From the NCBI RefSeq assembly GCF_026642255.1, contig NZ_CP113264.1:1550001-1614000 (forward strand): 64,000 bases of DNA. Direction: 5' to 3'. This stretch comes from Streptomonospora nanhaiensis. Its GTDB lineage: Bacteria; Actinomycetota; Actinomycetes; Streptosporangiales; Streptosporangiaceae. The notes beneath the pieces are model-generated. The model ran no database searches. It was given only the letters and a program-made list of their open reading frames with translations, and was not told where the DNA came from. Each line of letters starts with the position of its first letter. Positions within the stretch are counted from its first letter, which is position 1. This document shows positions 16,264 through 25,972 of this stretch, in pieces. Both the position numbers and the translations under genes were made by a program.

Positions 16264-18201
16264 ATGTCCGTCGAAAGCCTGTTTCCGCGCCTGGAACCCC
16301 TCCTGACCAAGGTGGGCAAGCCCATCCAGTACGTCGGGGGCGAACTCAACTCCGTGGTCAAGGAGTGGGACGGGGCCAGGGTCCGCTGGGCCCTCATGTA
16401 TCCGGACGCCTACGAGGTGGGCGTGCCCAACCAGGGCGTGCAGATCCTGTACGAGGTCCTCAACGAGCGCGAGGGGGTGCTCGCCGAGCGCGCCTACGCG
16501 GTGTGGCCGGACCTGGAGGAGCTGATGCGCGAGCACGGCGTCCCGCACTTCACCGTGGACGCCCACCGGCCGCTGGCCGCCTTCGACGTGCTCGGGATCA
16601 GCTTCGCCAGCGAGATGGGCTACACCAACATGCTCACCGCGCTGGACCTGGCCGGGATCCCGCTGCGCTCCCGCGACCGCACCGACGACCACCCGATCGT
16701 GCTCGCCGGGGGGCACGCGGCGTTCAACCCCGAGCCGATCGCCGACTTCCTGGACGCGGTGGTCCTGGGCGACGGGGAGGAGATCAGCCTCGCCGTCACC
16801 GAGACCGTCCGCGCCTTCAAGGACGAGGGCCGGCCGGGCGGGCGCGACGGGCTGCTGCTGCGGCTGGCCGCGTCCGGCGGCGTGTACGTACCGCGCTTCT
16901 TCGACGTGGCCTACCACGGGGACGGGCGGATCGCCTCGTACACGCCCAACCGGCCCGGGGTCCCCGGCACGGTCCAGAAGCACACCGTGATGGACCTGGA
17001 CGGGTGGCCCTACCCCAAGAGGCCGATCGTGCCCACGGCGGAGTCCGTGCACGAGCGGTACAGCGTGGAGATCTTCCGCGGCTGCACGCGGGGCTGCAGG
17101 TTCTGCCAGGCCGGGATGATCACGCGGCCGGTGCGCGAGCGCAGCCGGGAGACCGTCACGAGCATGGTCGAGGAGGGCGTGGCCGCGTCCGGGTTCCAGG
17201 AGGTGGGGCTCCTGTCGCTCTCCAGCGCCGACCACAGCGAGATCGGCGACATCGCCAAGGGGCTCGCGGACCGGTACGAGGGCACCAACACGGGCCTGTC
17301 CCTGCCCTCCACGAGGGTCGACGCGTTCAACATCGACCTCGCCAACGAGCTGACCCGCAACGGGCGCAGGTCGGGGCTGACCTTCGCGCCCGAGGGCGGC
17401 AGCGAGCGGATGCGCCGGGTGATCAACAAGATGGTCACCGAGGAGGACCTGATCCGGACCGTCACCGCCGCGTACGCGGCCGGGTGGCGGCAGGTGAAGC
17501 TGTACTTCATGTGCGGTCTGCCCACCGAGGAGGACGAGGACGTCCTCGCCATCGCCGACCTCGCGGCAGAGGTCATCCGGACCGGCCGGGAGGTGACCGG
17601 GCGCAAGGACATCCGGTGCACGGTCTCCATCGGCGGGTTCGTGCCCAAGCCCCAGACGCCCTTCCAATGGGCAGCCCAGACGCCGCACGAGGTCGTGGAC
17701 GCACGGCTGCGCAAGCTGCGCGACGCGCTGCGGGGCGACCGCAGGTACGGCAAGTCCATCGGTCTGCGCTACCACGAGGGCCGCCCGTCCGTGGTGGAGG
17801 GCCTGCTGTCCCGGGGCGACCGCCGGGTGGGCCGGGTCATCGAGGAGGTGTGGCGCTCCGGAGGCCGGTTCGACGGCTGGAGCGAGCACTTCTCGTACGA
17901 GCGCTGGGAGCGGGCGGCCGTAACCGGACTGGCCGGCCTCCCGGTGGACCTCGACTGGTTCACGACCCGCGAGCGCGACGAGGAGGAGGTCCTGCCCTGG
18001 GACCACCTGGACGCGGGCCTCGACCGGTCGTGGCTGTGGCAGGACTGGCAGGACTCCCTGCACGGAGAGGAGTCGCTGGAGGTCGACGACTGCCGGTGGA
18101 CCCCCTGCTACGACTGTGGGGTCTGTCCGAGTATGGGCACCAATATCCAGATCAACGCGCCGGCCGAGGGGCGCCCCCTGCTCCCGCTGACCGTCGAGTA
18201 G
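16264..18201 (+). CDS. TIGR03960-type B12-binding radical SAM protein
   Basis: A 645-residue cytoplasmic iron-sulfur enzyme. It starts with a Rossmann-like B12-binding-type region (RWALMYPDAYEVGVPNQGVQ, then DVLGISFASEMGYTN) and carries the radical SAM cluster motif CTRGCRFC with cysteines at about residues 274, 278 and 281. Further C-terminal are LTFAPEGGSERMRRVINK and a cysteine-rich end (CRWTPCYDCGVC) that may hold an extra cluster. The family is normally adjacent to the TIGR03936 gene; here the two are separated by a TetR gene. The reaction catalysed is not established, although RNA or tRNA modification has been guessed from the RNase E neighbourhood. Confidence 0.9.
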   Translation: MSVESLFPRLEPLLTKVGKPIQYVGGELNSVVKEWDGARVRWALMYPDAYEVGVPNQGVQILYEVLNEREGVLAERAYAVWPDLEELMREHGVPHFTVDAHRPLAAFDVLGISFASEMGYTNMLTALDLAGIPLRSRDRTDDHPIVLAGGHAAFNPEPIADFLDAVVLGDGEEISLAVTETVRAFKDEGRPGGRDGLLLRLAASGGVYVPRFFDVAYHGDGRIASYTPNRPGVPGTVQKHTVMDLDGWPYPKRPIVPTAESVHERYSVEIFRGCTRGCRFCQAGMITRPVRERSRETVTSMVEEGVAASGFQEVGLLSLSSADHSEIGDIAKGLADRYEGTNTGLSLPSTRVDAFNIDLANELTRNGRRSGLTFAPEGGSERMRRVINKMVTEEDLIRTVTAAYAAGWRQVKLYFMCGLPTEEDEDVLAIADLAAEVIRTGREVTGRKDIRCTVSIGGFVPKPQTPFQWAAQTPHEVVDARLRKLRDALRGDRRYGKSIGLRYHEGRPSVVEGLLSRGDRRVGRVIEEVWRSGGRFDGWSEHFSYERWERAAVTGLAGLPVDLDWFTTRERDEEEVLPWDHLDAGLDRSWLWQDWQDSLHGEESLEVDDCRWTPCYDCGVCPSMGTNIQINAPAEGRPLLPLTVE

Positions 18202-18325
18202 CCGCGTGCTCCGCCGCCGGCCGGGAGGACCCGGCTAGAGTCGGACGACTGTCCCGGTTGCCATGGCGGCGCCGGGACGGGCATCCCGTTGGTCGACGGC
18301 CCGTGCGCGGGCCCTGGGGGCGACA

Positions 18326-18874
18326 GTGCGAGCCGACGCGAGACGCAACCGCGAGAAGGTCCTGCGCGCGGCCTTCGAGGCCTTCGCCTCCGAGGGGCTG
18401 TCCGTCACCGTCCACGAGATCGCCCGGCGCGCCGGCGTGGGGGCCGGAACCGTCAGCAGGCACTTCCCCACCAAGGAGTCCCTCTACGGGGCCATCGTGC
18501 TCAGCCGGATGGAGCGCCTCGTGGGCGCGGCGAGGGCCTTCGCGCAGGAGGAGGCGCCGGGCGACGCCCTCGCCTCCTTCTTCGCGTTCGTGGTCGACGA
18601 GGGAGCGCTCGACCACGGGCTCGGCGAGGCGCTCCGAGGCGGCGGGTTCGACGTCGCCGCCGCGGTCCGCGGCACCGGCCACGACGTGGTGGCGGCGCTC
18701 GGCGAACTCCTCGCCGCGGCGCAGGAGGCGGGGGAGGTCCGCGACGACGTGGACGCCGCCGACGTCAAGGCGCTGATGGAGGGGTGCATGACCAGGGAGC
18801 GCGGGGGGACCGACGAGGCCGCGCGGCGCCGCACCGTGGCCGTGGTGCTGGCGGGGCTGCGTCCGCCCGCCTGA
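18326..18874 (+). CDS. TetR/AcrR family transcriptional regulator
   Basis: A one-component regulator of about 182 residues. The N-terminal HTH is RADARRNREKVLRAAFEAFA, SVTVHEIARRAGVGAGTVSR, HFPTKESLYGAIV; the Ala-rich C-terminal domain would bind a ligand and dimerise. GTG 18326 was chosen because GGGGG lies 5-9 bases upstream and the protein then starts directly at the HTH; ATG 18263 would add 21 residues. It sits between the two radical-SAM-associated genes that are normally neighbours, with no obvious target gene, so it may be a recent insertion. Confidence 0.85.
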   Translation: MRADARRNREKVLRAAFEAFASEGLSVTVHEIARRAGVGAGTVSRHFPTKESLYGAIVLSRMERLVGAARAFAQEEAPGDALASFFAFVVDEGALDHGLGEALRGGGFDVAAAVRGTGHDVVAALGELLAAAQEAGEVRDDVDAADVKALMEGCMTRERGGTDEAARRRTVAVVLAGLRPPA

Positions 18875-18908
18875 CCGCCGTACCGGGCACGCCCCCGGGA
18901 ACGGGGGA

Positions 18909-18945
18909 ACCCCTGCTCCGCCGGGGGACGGCGGAGAACAGGGGT
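18909..18945 (+). terminator. Terminator after the TetR gene
   Basis: A 14-bp stem with a two-base bulge (18909-18922 with 18930-18945), 35 bp after the stop codon. Confidence 0.65.
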
Positions 18946-19059
18946 GCTCATGGCACGGGAGAGCGGGGTCGCTCACAGTGGCGTCAGGGCTACAGGAGTA
19001 GGATTCGCGCTCCGGGCGCTCTCTCGACCCTGTGGAGGGGAGTGGCCCGGGGAGAAGGT

Positions 19060-19094
19060 GTACGGCCCGGCGCCCCGCTCGCGCCGGGCCGTAC
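19060..19094. terminator. Hairpin in the gap before the TIGR03936 gene
   Basis: A perfect 14-bp stem (19060-19073 with 19081-19094), 7-nt loop. The surrounding region 18946-19357 (about 410 bp) has no supported gene. It also contains T-runs at about 19143-19161, unusual in this genome, and presumably the promoter of the following gene. Confidence 0.5.
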
Positions 19095-19357
19095 GAGTAA
19101 TAAGACTCGCGGGGTGCGCGGGGGGTTGCCATCTCCAGAAGATTTTCTTCGGATTTTTTTTCGGCGGCTCCGCGTTCAGGTGGTGAACACCGGTTCAGTG
19201 TCCGCTCCGAGACCTCGGGGACTTTTCGACCGCAGGTCAGTGGGGGAGATACCGGTATGCGTAGTCCTGCTGGCGCATGTGCACCACGGCGCACCGTACG
19301 CTGAGCAGGACGAGGAACAGCCCCTTCGAGGTCGCTCCGCCGACCACACCTGGGGGC

Positions 19358-20338
19358 ATGAGGAAAGGAGTTGAGCTGCCCCCCGCACCCGAGGGCACCA
19401 CCTCACCCTCCACCGCCAAGCCGGGACAGCGGCTTCGTGTCCGCTACGCCAAGCGCGGGCGCATGAGGTTCGCGAGTCACCGCGACATCGCCCGGGCGTT
19501 GGAACGGGCCCTGCGCAGGGCCTCCGTGCCCATGGCGTTCTCCGCCGGCTTCTCGCCTCACCCCAAGGTCTCCTACACGGGAGCGGCCCCCACCGGGGTC
19601 GCCAGCGAGGCGGAGTACCTTGAACTCGTCCTGGCCGAGGCACGCGAACCCGAACGGGTCCGAGCCGACATCGACGCCGCGATGCCCGAGGGCATCGACG
19701 TGGTCGAGGTCGTCGAGGCCCGGCATGCCGGGCTCGCGGATCGGCTCCAGGCCTCCGCTTGGCAGGTGGAGATGGACGGCGTCGACCCCGATGACGCCGC
19801 CAGGGCGGTGGCCGCCTACGCGGCCGCCGACAGTGTCGAGGTGGAGCGGATGACGAAGAAGGGTCGTCGCCGCTTCGACACACGACCGGCAGTGGTTCGT
19901 ATCGACGTGTGCAGCGGATCCCACGGGCGCGTCCCAGGGGAACACGACACGGCATATGCCATACTTCGGATGGTTGTACGGCACACGACACCTGCTGTCC
20001 GACCAGACGACGTGCTGACCGGACTCCTCCGAGTGGCCGACCTCGCGCCGCCGTCATCACCCGTGATGACCCGGCTGGCGCAGGGGCCGCTGGACGAGGC
20101 GACAGGCGCGATCGCGGACCCGCTCACCGAGGACCGGCCCGAAGCTCTCACGAGCCCCGGACCCGCGAACGACAACGCGGACGAGCGGCGCGACGACGCA
20201 CCACGGCCGTCAACGCCCATGGACGGGACCGCGCGGATGTGCGGCCCCGAAGCGGGGAACATGGGCGAAACCACAGGACTTCGCCCCGACGGCACCCCGG
20301 TGCCGTCGGCGGTGACACAGCGACGACAGTTCTCGTGA
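19358..20338 (+). CDS. TIGR03936 radical-SAM-linked protein (DUF2344)
   Basis: A 326-residue protein. The N-terminal two thirds are the DUF2344 domain: RLRVRYAKRGRMRFASHRDI, ALRRASVPMAFSAGFSPHPK, and SEAEYLELVLAE. It normally works with, or is fused to, the TIGR03960-type radical SAM protein found upstream here. The C-terminal third (from about residue 240) is low-complexity and rich in Pro, Asp, Arg and Thr. ATG 19358 fits the family N-terminus, though GGGGG is only 1-2 bases away. It ends 60 bp before the RNase E gene. Function unknown. Confidence 0.87.
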   Translation: MRKGVELPPAPEGTTSPSTAKPGQRLRVRYAKRGRMRFASHRDIARALERALRRASVPMAFSAGFSPHPKVSYTGAAPTGVASEAEYLELVLAEAREPERVRADIDAAMPEGIDVVEVVEARHAGLADRLQASAWQVEMDGVDPDDAARAVAAYAAADSVEVERMTKKGRRRFDTRPAVVRIDVCSGSHGRVPGEHDTAYAILRMVVRHTTPAVRPDDVLTGLLRVADLAPPSSPVMTRLAQGPLDEATGAIADPLTEDRPEALTSPGPANDNADERRDDAPRPSTPMDGTARMCGPEAGNMGETTGLRPDGTPVPSAVTQRRQFS

Positions 20339-20398
20339 GCCGCGCCGGCGACCGAAAGGCCGCAGCGCGCCCGAGGACTTTGACGGGAGACCGCCCGG

Positions 20399-23300
20399 AT
20401 GCTCGACAACGAGCCCAACGACGGTGCCGAGAGCACCGCGGGTACAACTGAAGCAAGCGCTCGCAAGGCGGCGCCCCCCGGCGGGGGAGGTGAGGTGCGT
20501 GTGACCACGCCGGCGCCGGTACGCGGCGTCCGCCGCGCGGCCGGACCGCCCCCGGAGCCGGACGACGTCTTCACCCCGCCCTCGATGCCCGTCACCTCGC
20601 TCGCCGGTTCCGGCGAGGGGGGCACGGTCAAGACGGCGGTGTCCACCACCGCCCGCAGGCGCACCGTGCGCGCCGCGGGCCGTCCCGACGAGGACCCGGC
20701 CCCGCGCCGCAGCCGCACCCGCGCCACCGCGGACACGGAGCCCGCGACCGCGCGGACCGCGGCCGAGGACTCCGCCGAGCGCGGCGACAAGGCCGCCGAC
20801 ACCCCTGACACCGCGGGGTCCGCCCGGACCCGCGGCCGGTCCCGTGCGCGCACGCGCGCGTCCGAGGCCGCCGAGACGCCCGAGGCGATCCCCGCCCAGG
20901 AGGACGAGGAGACCGCCGAGCAGGGTGGCGGCAGCGTCTTCCAGGCGCCCGCCATGCTGTTCCAGCCGCCGGTGGCCAGTGCCTCCCCGGCGCCCGTCGC
21001 CGACCCCTCCGCGGAAGAGGACGACGAGGACGAGGACGACGAGGAGGCCGAGGACACGGCCGACCGGTCCTCCGACGCAGAGGAGACCGGCGACCCCTCC
21101 GACGACCGTCCGAGCCGCCGTCGCCGCCGCCGGGGCGGCCGCGGCCGCGGCCGGTCCCGCTCCGGTGACGAGGCCGAGGGCGAGGCCCCCGAGCCCGCCG
21201 CGGAGAAGCCCGAGCGGCGCAGGAGCCGCGCGGCCGAGGTCGAGGCCGCCGACACCGCCGAGGACGACAACGACGTCGACGCCGAGTCCGACGAGGACAC
21301 GGGGGAGGACGGCGAACGCGGCAGCAGCCGCCGTCGCCGCCGCCGTCGGCGCCGGTCCGGCGGGGGCTCGGGCGGCGAGACCACCGCCGACGACCCGCCC
21401 AACACCGTGGTCCGGGTGCGCGAGCCGCGAGCCGAGAAGCCGATCGAGGACGAGGTCCAGTCCGTCCGCGGCTCCACGCGGCTGGAGGCCAAGAAGCAGC
21501 GCCGCCGCGAGGGCCGCGAGCAGGGCCGCCGCCGCGCCCCGATCGTCACCGAGTCGGAGTTCCTGGCCCGCCGCGAGGCGGTCAAGCGCGACCTCGTCGT
21601 CCGCCGTACCGGCGACCGCACCCAGATCGCCGTCCTGGAGGACGACATCCTGGTCGAGCACTACGTCGACCGGGCCACCCACCGCTCCTACGTCGGCAAC
21701 GTCTACCTGGGCCGCGTCCAGAACGTGCTGCCGTCCATGGAGGCCGCGTTCGTCGACATCGGCAAGGGCCGCAACGCCGTCCTGTACGCGGGCGAGGTCA
21801 ACTGGGACTCGTTCGGCCTGGACGGCCAGCCCAAGCGCATCGAGTCGGTGCTCAAGTCCGGCCAGTCGGTCCTGGTACAGGTCACCAAGGACCCGGTCGG
21901 CCACAAGGGCGCCCGCCTGACCAGCCAGATCAGCCTGCCCGGCCGCTACCTCGTGTACGTGCCCGGCGGTTCCATGACGGGCATCAGCCGCAAGCTCCCC
22001 GACAAGGAGCGCGCACGCCTCAAGCAGATCCTCAAGAAGGTCATGCCGTCCGGCGCCGGGGTGATCGTGCGCACCGCGGCCGAGGGGGCCAGCGAGGAGG
22101 AGCTGGAGCGCGACATCACGCGCCTGGCCAAGCAGTGGGACTCGATCAAGCGCAAGTCCAAGTCGGCCAACGCGCCGTCGCTGCTCAACAGCGAGCCGGA
22201 CCTCACCGTCCGGGTCGTGCGCGACGTCTTCAACGAGGACTTCTCCAGCCTGGTCGTCTCCGGCGAGGAGGCCTGGACCACCGTCCACGAGTACGTGGAC
22301 TACGTGGCGCCCAACCTCGCCGAACGGCTCTCGCACTGGTCCGAGGACCGCGACGTCTTCTCCGCCTACCGCATCGACGAGCAGATCAACAAGGCCCTCG
22401 AGCGCAAGGTCTGGCTGCCCAGCGGCGGTTCCCTGGTCATCGACCGGACCGAGGCCATGACCGTGGTCGACGTCAACACCGGCAAGTTCACCGGCCAGGG
22501 CGGCAACCTGGAGGAGACGGTCACCAAGAACAACCTGGAGGCGGCGGAGGAGATCGTCCGCCAGCTCCGGTTGCGCGACATCGGCGGCATCATCGTCATC
22601 GACTTCATCGACATGGTGCTGGAGTCCAACCGGGACCTGGTGCTGCGCCGCATGCTGGAGTGCCTGTCGCGCGACCGCACCAAGCACCAGGTGGCGGAGG
22701 TCACCTCGCTGGGCCTGGTGCAGATGACCCGCAAGCGGGTCGGCCAGGGCCTTCTGGAGGCGTTCTCGCACACGTGCGAGCACTGCAGCGGGCGCGGTCT
22801 GGTGCTGTCCGGCGACCTCCTGGAGAAGGGCGCCGGCGCGGGCGGCAACGGCGGCGGGCGCAAGAAGAAGAAGGGCAAGGGCGACACCGACCAGCCCGCG
22901 GAGAAGGCGGAGAAGGCGGAGAAGCCCTCCGACGAGGGCGAGGGCGACGACGCGGCCGGGCAGGCCGAGCCGGAGCAGGAGCCCGAGCGGACCGCCGACG
23001 CCCCCGAGGCCGAGGCCGACAAGCCCGAGCAGGCCGAGGAGCAGGCCGAGCCCGCCAAGAAGACCCGCAAGCGCGCCACCCGCTCCCGCAAGGCCGCGGA
23101 CGCGGCGGACGCCGAGCAGGCGGACACCGGCACGGCGGCCCAGGCGGAGGACGGGGCGGACTCCGCGCCCGCCCCCGCCGCGGACGCCGAGCCCGAGAAG
23201 GCCCCGGCGAAGAGGACCCGCACCCGGCGCACCGGAACCAAGGCCGCCCGCGCGGCGGCCGACAAGGGTGAGGCCGCGGTGCAGGACGGCGGTGGGGCGG

Positions 23301-23449
23301 ACGCCGCAGGCGACGCCGACACCGCCGTCGGCGAGACGCCCGCCCCGGCGGAGAACGGCGACGAGGAGGCCGCGGAGCGGCCCAAGCGGCGCCGCACCCG
23401 GCGGGCCAAGACGGCGGCGGCCCCGCCGTCCGCCGTGGACGCGGGCTGA
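20399..23449 (+). CDS. rne: Ribonuclease E/G family endoribonuclease
   Basis: An endonuclease for rRNA maturation and mRNA decay. It has 1016 residues with the actinobacterial layout: a disordered N-terminal arm of about 400 residues alternating acidic runs and Arg patches (SRRRRRRGGRGRGR), a central catalytic core, and a disordered Lys/Glu/Ala-rich tail. The core has the S1 domain (VLPSMEAAFVDIGKGRNAVL), the 5'-sensor and DNase I-like region with metal-binding aspartates in VVDVNTGKF and IVIDFIDM, and a zinc-link CEHCSGRG. ATG 20399 is preceded by GGGAGA about 10 bases upstream. The arms probably bind RNA and degradosome partners. Confidence 0.95.
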   Translation: MLDNEPNDGAESTAGTTEASARKAAPPGGGGEVRVTTPAPVRGVRRAAGPPPEPDDVFTPPSMPVTSLAGSGEGGTVKTAVSTTARRRTVRAAGRPDEDPAPRRSRTRATADTEPATARTAAEDSAERGDKAADTPDTAGSARTRGRSRARTRASEAAETPEAIPAQEDEETAEQGGGSVFQAPAMLFQPPVASASPAPVADPSAEEDDEDEDDEEAEDTADRSSDAEETGDPSDDRPSRRRRRRGGRGRGRSRSGDEAEGEAPEPAAEKPERRRSRAAEVEAADTAEDDNDVDAESDEDTGEDGERGSSRRRRRRRRRSGGGSGGETTADDPPNTVVRVREPRAEKPIEDEVQSVRGSTRLEAKKQRRREGREQGRRRAPIVTESEFLARREAVKRDLVVRRTGDRTQIAVLEDDILVEHYVDRATHRSYVGNVYLGRVQNVLPSMEAAFVDIGKGRNAVLYAGEVNWDSFGLDGQPKRIESVLKSGQSVLVQVTKDPVGHKGARLTSQISLPGRYLVYVPGGSMTGISRKLPDKERARLKQILKKVMPSGAGVIVRTAAEGASEEELERDITRLAKQWDSIKRKSKSANAPSLLNSEPDLTVRVVRDVFNEDFSSLVVSGEEAWTTVHEYVDYVAPNLAERLSHWSEDRDVFSAYRIDEQINKALERKVWLPSGGSLVIDRTEAMTVVDVNTGKFTGQGGNLEETVTKNNLEAAEEIVRQLRLRDIGGIIVIDFIDMVLESNRDLVLRRMLECLSRDRTKHQVAEVTSLGLVQMTRKRVGQGLLEAFSHTCEHCSGRGLVLSGDLLEKGAGAGGNGGGRKKKKGKGDTDQPAEKAEKAEKPSDEGEGDDAAGQAEPEQEPERTADAPEAEADKPEQAEEQAEPAKKTRKRATRSRKAADAADAEQADTGTAAQAEDGADSAPAPAADAEPEKAPAKRTRTRRTGTKAARAAADKGEAAVQDGGGADAAGDADTAVGETPAPAENGDEEAAERPKRRRTRRAKTAAAPPSAVDAG

Positions 23450-23467
23450 CCGAGGCGGTACATACCG

Positions 23468-23507
23468 GCCGTGGTCCGGACGGGGGAGACCCCGTCCGAA
23501 CCACGGC
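23468..23507 (+). terminator. Terminator after RNase E/G gene
   Basis: An almost perfect 18-bp hairpin (23468-23485 with 23490-23507), 19 bp after the stop codon. Confidence 0.75.
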
Positions 23508-23805
23508 ACGTGTGCAGGCCTGTAGCGGGCCGATGGTAATCTGATGGACGGTGCGTCGGCGCGTTCCACCACAATCGCGCGCCCCGACACCGAAGTGCTC
23601 TCCACGCAGGGTTTGTTTCCCTCAGATCCCCGCGCCCCGCTACAGGCGATCAGTGGATCGTGGAACGAGGCTTCTCCCCAACCACATGGGGGCGATCCTC
23701 CCGGCTGGCCTGGGCACAGGTACAGCCGGACCCGGACCCCGGAACTCACGTCTCGGGGATGGTCCCGAGCATTATTCGTTGAGCGAGCAGGAAGAGAGTT
23801 ACCCG
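23508..23805 (+). promoter_or_regulatory. Promoter and long leader of rplU-rpmA
   Basis: About 300 bp without a gene. TAATCT at 23537-23542 is a possible -10 box, which would give a 5' leader of about 250 nt. The leader contains a small hairpin (CTCGGGG 23752-23758 with TCCCGAG 23763-23769) shortly before the rplU ribosome-binding site. A long leader on a ribosomal protein operon suggests RNA-level control, but no known motif could be recognised. Confidence 0.4.
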
Positions 23806-24117
23806 GTGTACGCGATCGTGCGAGCGGGCGGCCGACAGGAGAAGGTGTCTGTCGATGACGTCCTGAACATCGACAAGGTCTCCGATGAGACCGGTGCCAC
23901 CATCACGTGGCAGCCCATCCTGGTCGTTGACGACGGCAACGTCATCAGCGACGCGGACAAGCTGAGCGGCTACTCGGTCACCGCCGAGATCCTCGGCGAG
24001 ACCAAGGGCCCCAAGATCAACATCCTGAAGTACAAGAACAAGACCGGTTACAAGAAGCGCCAGGGGCACCGCCAGAAGCACACCCAGGTGCGCGTCACCG
24101 GCATCGCGGCGAAGTAG
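23806..24117 (+). CDS. rplU: 50S ribosomal protein L21
   Basis: A structural protein of the large ribosomal subunit, 103 residues, standard length. It begins [20 protein letters not shown] and ends with the RNA-binding basic segment [23 protein letters not shown] 23806 was chosen because it gives the family N-terminus and GAAGAGAG lies at 23791-23798; upstream in-frame sequence is non-conserved. Followed by rpmA after 13 bp. Confidence 0.98.
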   Translation: MYAIVRAGGRQEKVSVDDVLNIDKVSDETGATITWQPILVVDDGNVISDADKLSGYSVTAEILGETKGPKINILKYKNKTGYKKRQGHRQKHTQVRVTGIAAK

Positions 24118-24130
24118 GAGGCCTGGAGAA

Positions 24131-24391
24131 ATGGCACATAAGAAGGGCGCTTCGTCCAGCCGTAACGGTCGTGACTCGAATGCCCAGCGCCTCGGCGTGA
24201 AGCGTTTCGGCGGTCAGTCCGTCTCGGCCGGCGAGATCCTCATCCGTCAGCGCGGCACCAAGTTCCACCCCGGCGCCAACGTCGGCCGCGGTGGCGACGA
24301 CACGCTGTTCGCTCTGGTCGCCGGGCAGGTCAAGTTCGGCAACTTCCGCGGCCGCAAGGCCGTGAACATCGTCCCTGTCGCCGCCGAGTAG
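24131..24391 (+). CDS. rpmA: 50S ribosomal protein L27
   Basis: A large-subunit protein whose N-terminus reaches the peptidyl transferase centre. It has 86 residues, starting [20 protein letters not shown] and containing [20 protein letters not shown] and [20 protein letters not shown]. There is no extra N-terminal extension of the Firmicutes type. A GGAG lies 5 bases before the ATG. It is cotranscribed with rplU and followed by a hairpin. Confidence 0.98.
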   Translation: MAHKKGASSSRNGRDSNAQRLGVKRFGGQSVSAGEILIRQRGTKFHPGANVGRGGDDTLFALVAGQVKFGNFRGRKAVNIVPVAAE

Positions 24392-24418
24392 GTTCGCGCA
24401 CGGACGTTGTGGTTTCGA

Positions 24419-24444
24419 GGCGGGCCAGGGAACACTGGCCCGCC
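24419..24444 (+). terminator. Terminator after rpmA
   Basis: A perfect 10-bp stem (24419-24428 with 24435-24444) with a GGAACA loop, 27 bp after the stop codon. Confidence 0.75.
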
Positions 24445-24520
24445 TCTCGCGTTGTCACTGAGTGACACGCGTGTTCCACCAGGTCACCCGCACGGGGACC
24501 GACAAGCAACGGGGAGAGCT

Positions 24521-25885
24521 ATGCCTGACTTCGTCGACGAGGCGGTCTTGCACGTCAAGGCCGGGAACGGCGGGCATGGCTGCGCCTCCGTGCACCGTGA
24601 GAAGTTCAAACCTCTGGGCGGCCCGGACGGCGGCAACGGCGGCCGGGGCGGCGACATCGTCCTGGAGGTCGACGCGCAGGCCGCCACCCTGCTGGACTAC
24701 CAGCGCCGCCCGCACCGCAACGCCCAGAACGGCACGCCCGGCCAGGGCGGACACCGGGCCGGGGCCAACGGGGACGACCTGGTCCTCACCGTCCCCGACG
24801 GCACGGTGGTCACCCGCGCGGACGGCGAGTTCATCGCCGACCTCGTGGGACACGGCACCCGCCTGGTCCTCGCCCAGGGGGGCCACGGCGGCCTGGGCAA
24901 CGCCTCGCTGGCCTCCAAGAAGCGCAAGGCGCCCGGCTTCGCCCTCAAGGGCGAGGAGGGCGAGGCCTTCGACGTGCGCCTGGAGATGAAGACCATCGCC
25001 GACGTCGGCCTGGTGGGCTTCCCCAGCGCCGGCAAGTCGTCGCTGATCGCCGCCATGTCGGCGGCCCGGCCCAAGATCGCCGACTACCCCTTCACCACGC
25101 TCGTCCCCAACCTGGGAGTGGTGGAGGCGGGCACGACCCAGTACGTGATCGCCGACGTGCCCGGGCTCATCCCCGGGGCGAGCGACGGCAAGGGCCTGGG
25201 CCTGGAGTTCCTGCGCCACATCGAGCGGTGCTCGACCCTCCTGCACGTCCTGGACTGCGCCACCTACGAGCCGGGCCGAGACCCCGTGAGCGACCTCGAC
25301 GCCCTGGAGGCGGAGCTGTCCGCCTACGGCGAGCGCGCCGGGGTGGACCTGTCCGACCGGCCGCGCATCGTCGCCCTGAACAAGGTCGACGTGCCCGAGG
25401 CCCGCGAGCTCGCCGAGCTCGTCACCCCGATGCTCGTCGAGCGCGGGTACAAGGTGATGGAGGTCTCCGCCGCCTCCCGTGAGGGCCTGCGCGAGCTGTC
25501 CTTCGCCCTGGGCGAGCAGGTCGCGGCCGCACGCGGGGCCGCCCCCGCCGCCGAGCCCACCCGGATCGTGATCCGTCCCAAGATGATCGGGGACACCCCC
25601 TTCGAGGTGGTGCCGCTGGGCAACAACGCCTTCCAGGTGCGCGGGGACAAGCCCGCCCGTTGGGTGGCCCAGACGGACTTCAGCAACGACGAGGCGGTCG
25701 GCTACCTGGCCGAACGGCTCAACCGCCTCGGCATCGAGGAGCAGCTGGCCAAGGCCGGGGCCACCGAGGGCGCCGAGGTGCACATCGGCACCGAGGAGGA
25801 CTCCGTGGTCTTCGACTGGGACCCGTCCATGGACGCCGAGGTCGTCCCGTCCGGCCCGCGCGGAAGCGACGCCCGGCTGGGCTGA
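24521..25885 (+). CDS. obgE: GTPase Obg (ribosome assembly and stress)
   Basis: A GTPase that acts in 50S subunit assembly and growth control. It has 454 residues in three parts: the glycine-rich Obg fold ([33 protein letters not shown]), the G domain with P-loop GFPSAGKS at residues 166-173, DVPGL and NKVD, and a C-terminal OCT domain ([20 protein letters not shown]) as found in actinobacteria. ATG 24521 follows GGGGAGAG at 24511-24518. Followed by proB after a hairpin. Confidence 0.97.
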   Translation: MPDFVDEAVLHVKAGNGGHGCASVHREKFKPLGGPDGGNGGRGGDIVLEVDAQAATLLDYQRRPHRNAQNGTPGQGGHRAGANGDDLVLTVPDGTVVTRADGEFIADLVGHGTRLVLAQGGHGGLGNASLASKKRKAPGFALKGEEGEAFDVRLEMKTIADVGLVGFPSAGKSSLIAAMSAARPKIADYPFTTLVPNLGVVEAGTTQYVIADVPGLIPGASDGKGLGLEFLRHIERCSTLLHVLDCATYEPGRDPVSDLDALEAELSAYGERAGVDLSDRPRIVALNKVDVPEARELAELVTPMLVERGYKVMEVSAASREGLRELSFALGEQVAAARGAAPAAEPTRIVIRPKMIGDTPFEVVPLGNNAFQVRGDKPARWVAQTDFSNDEAVGYLAERLNRLGIEEQLAKAGATEGAEVHIGTEEDSVVFDWDPSMDAEVVPSGPRGSDARLG

Positions 25886-25923
25886 CCCGCGCGGGGACCG
25901 ACGGCCCGGCCGAACAGGAACGT

Positions 25924-25950
25924 GCGCGGCGCCCGACCCGGGCGCCGCGC
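25924..25950 (+). terminator. Hairpin between obgE and proB
   Basis: A perfect 12-bp stem (25924-25935 with 25939-25950), 3-nt loop, 39 bp after obgE. It lies directly upstream of the proB ribosome-binding site, so it may be an attenuating hairpin as well as a terminator. Confidence 0.65.
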
Positions 25951-25972
25951 CCTGGATGGAAAGCCCCACACG

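Noticed and set aside
21121..21360. Arg-rich repeats in the RNase E gene as a possible CRISPR or tandem repeat
   Set aside because: They are low-complexity coding sequence for the disordered arm, with irregular spacing and no constant repeat unit.
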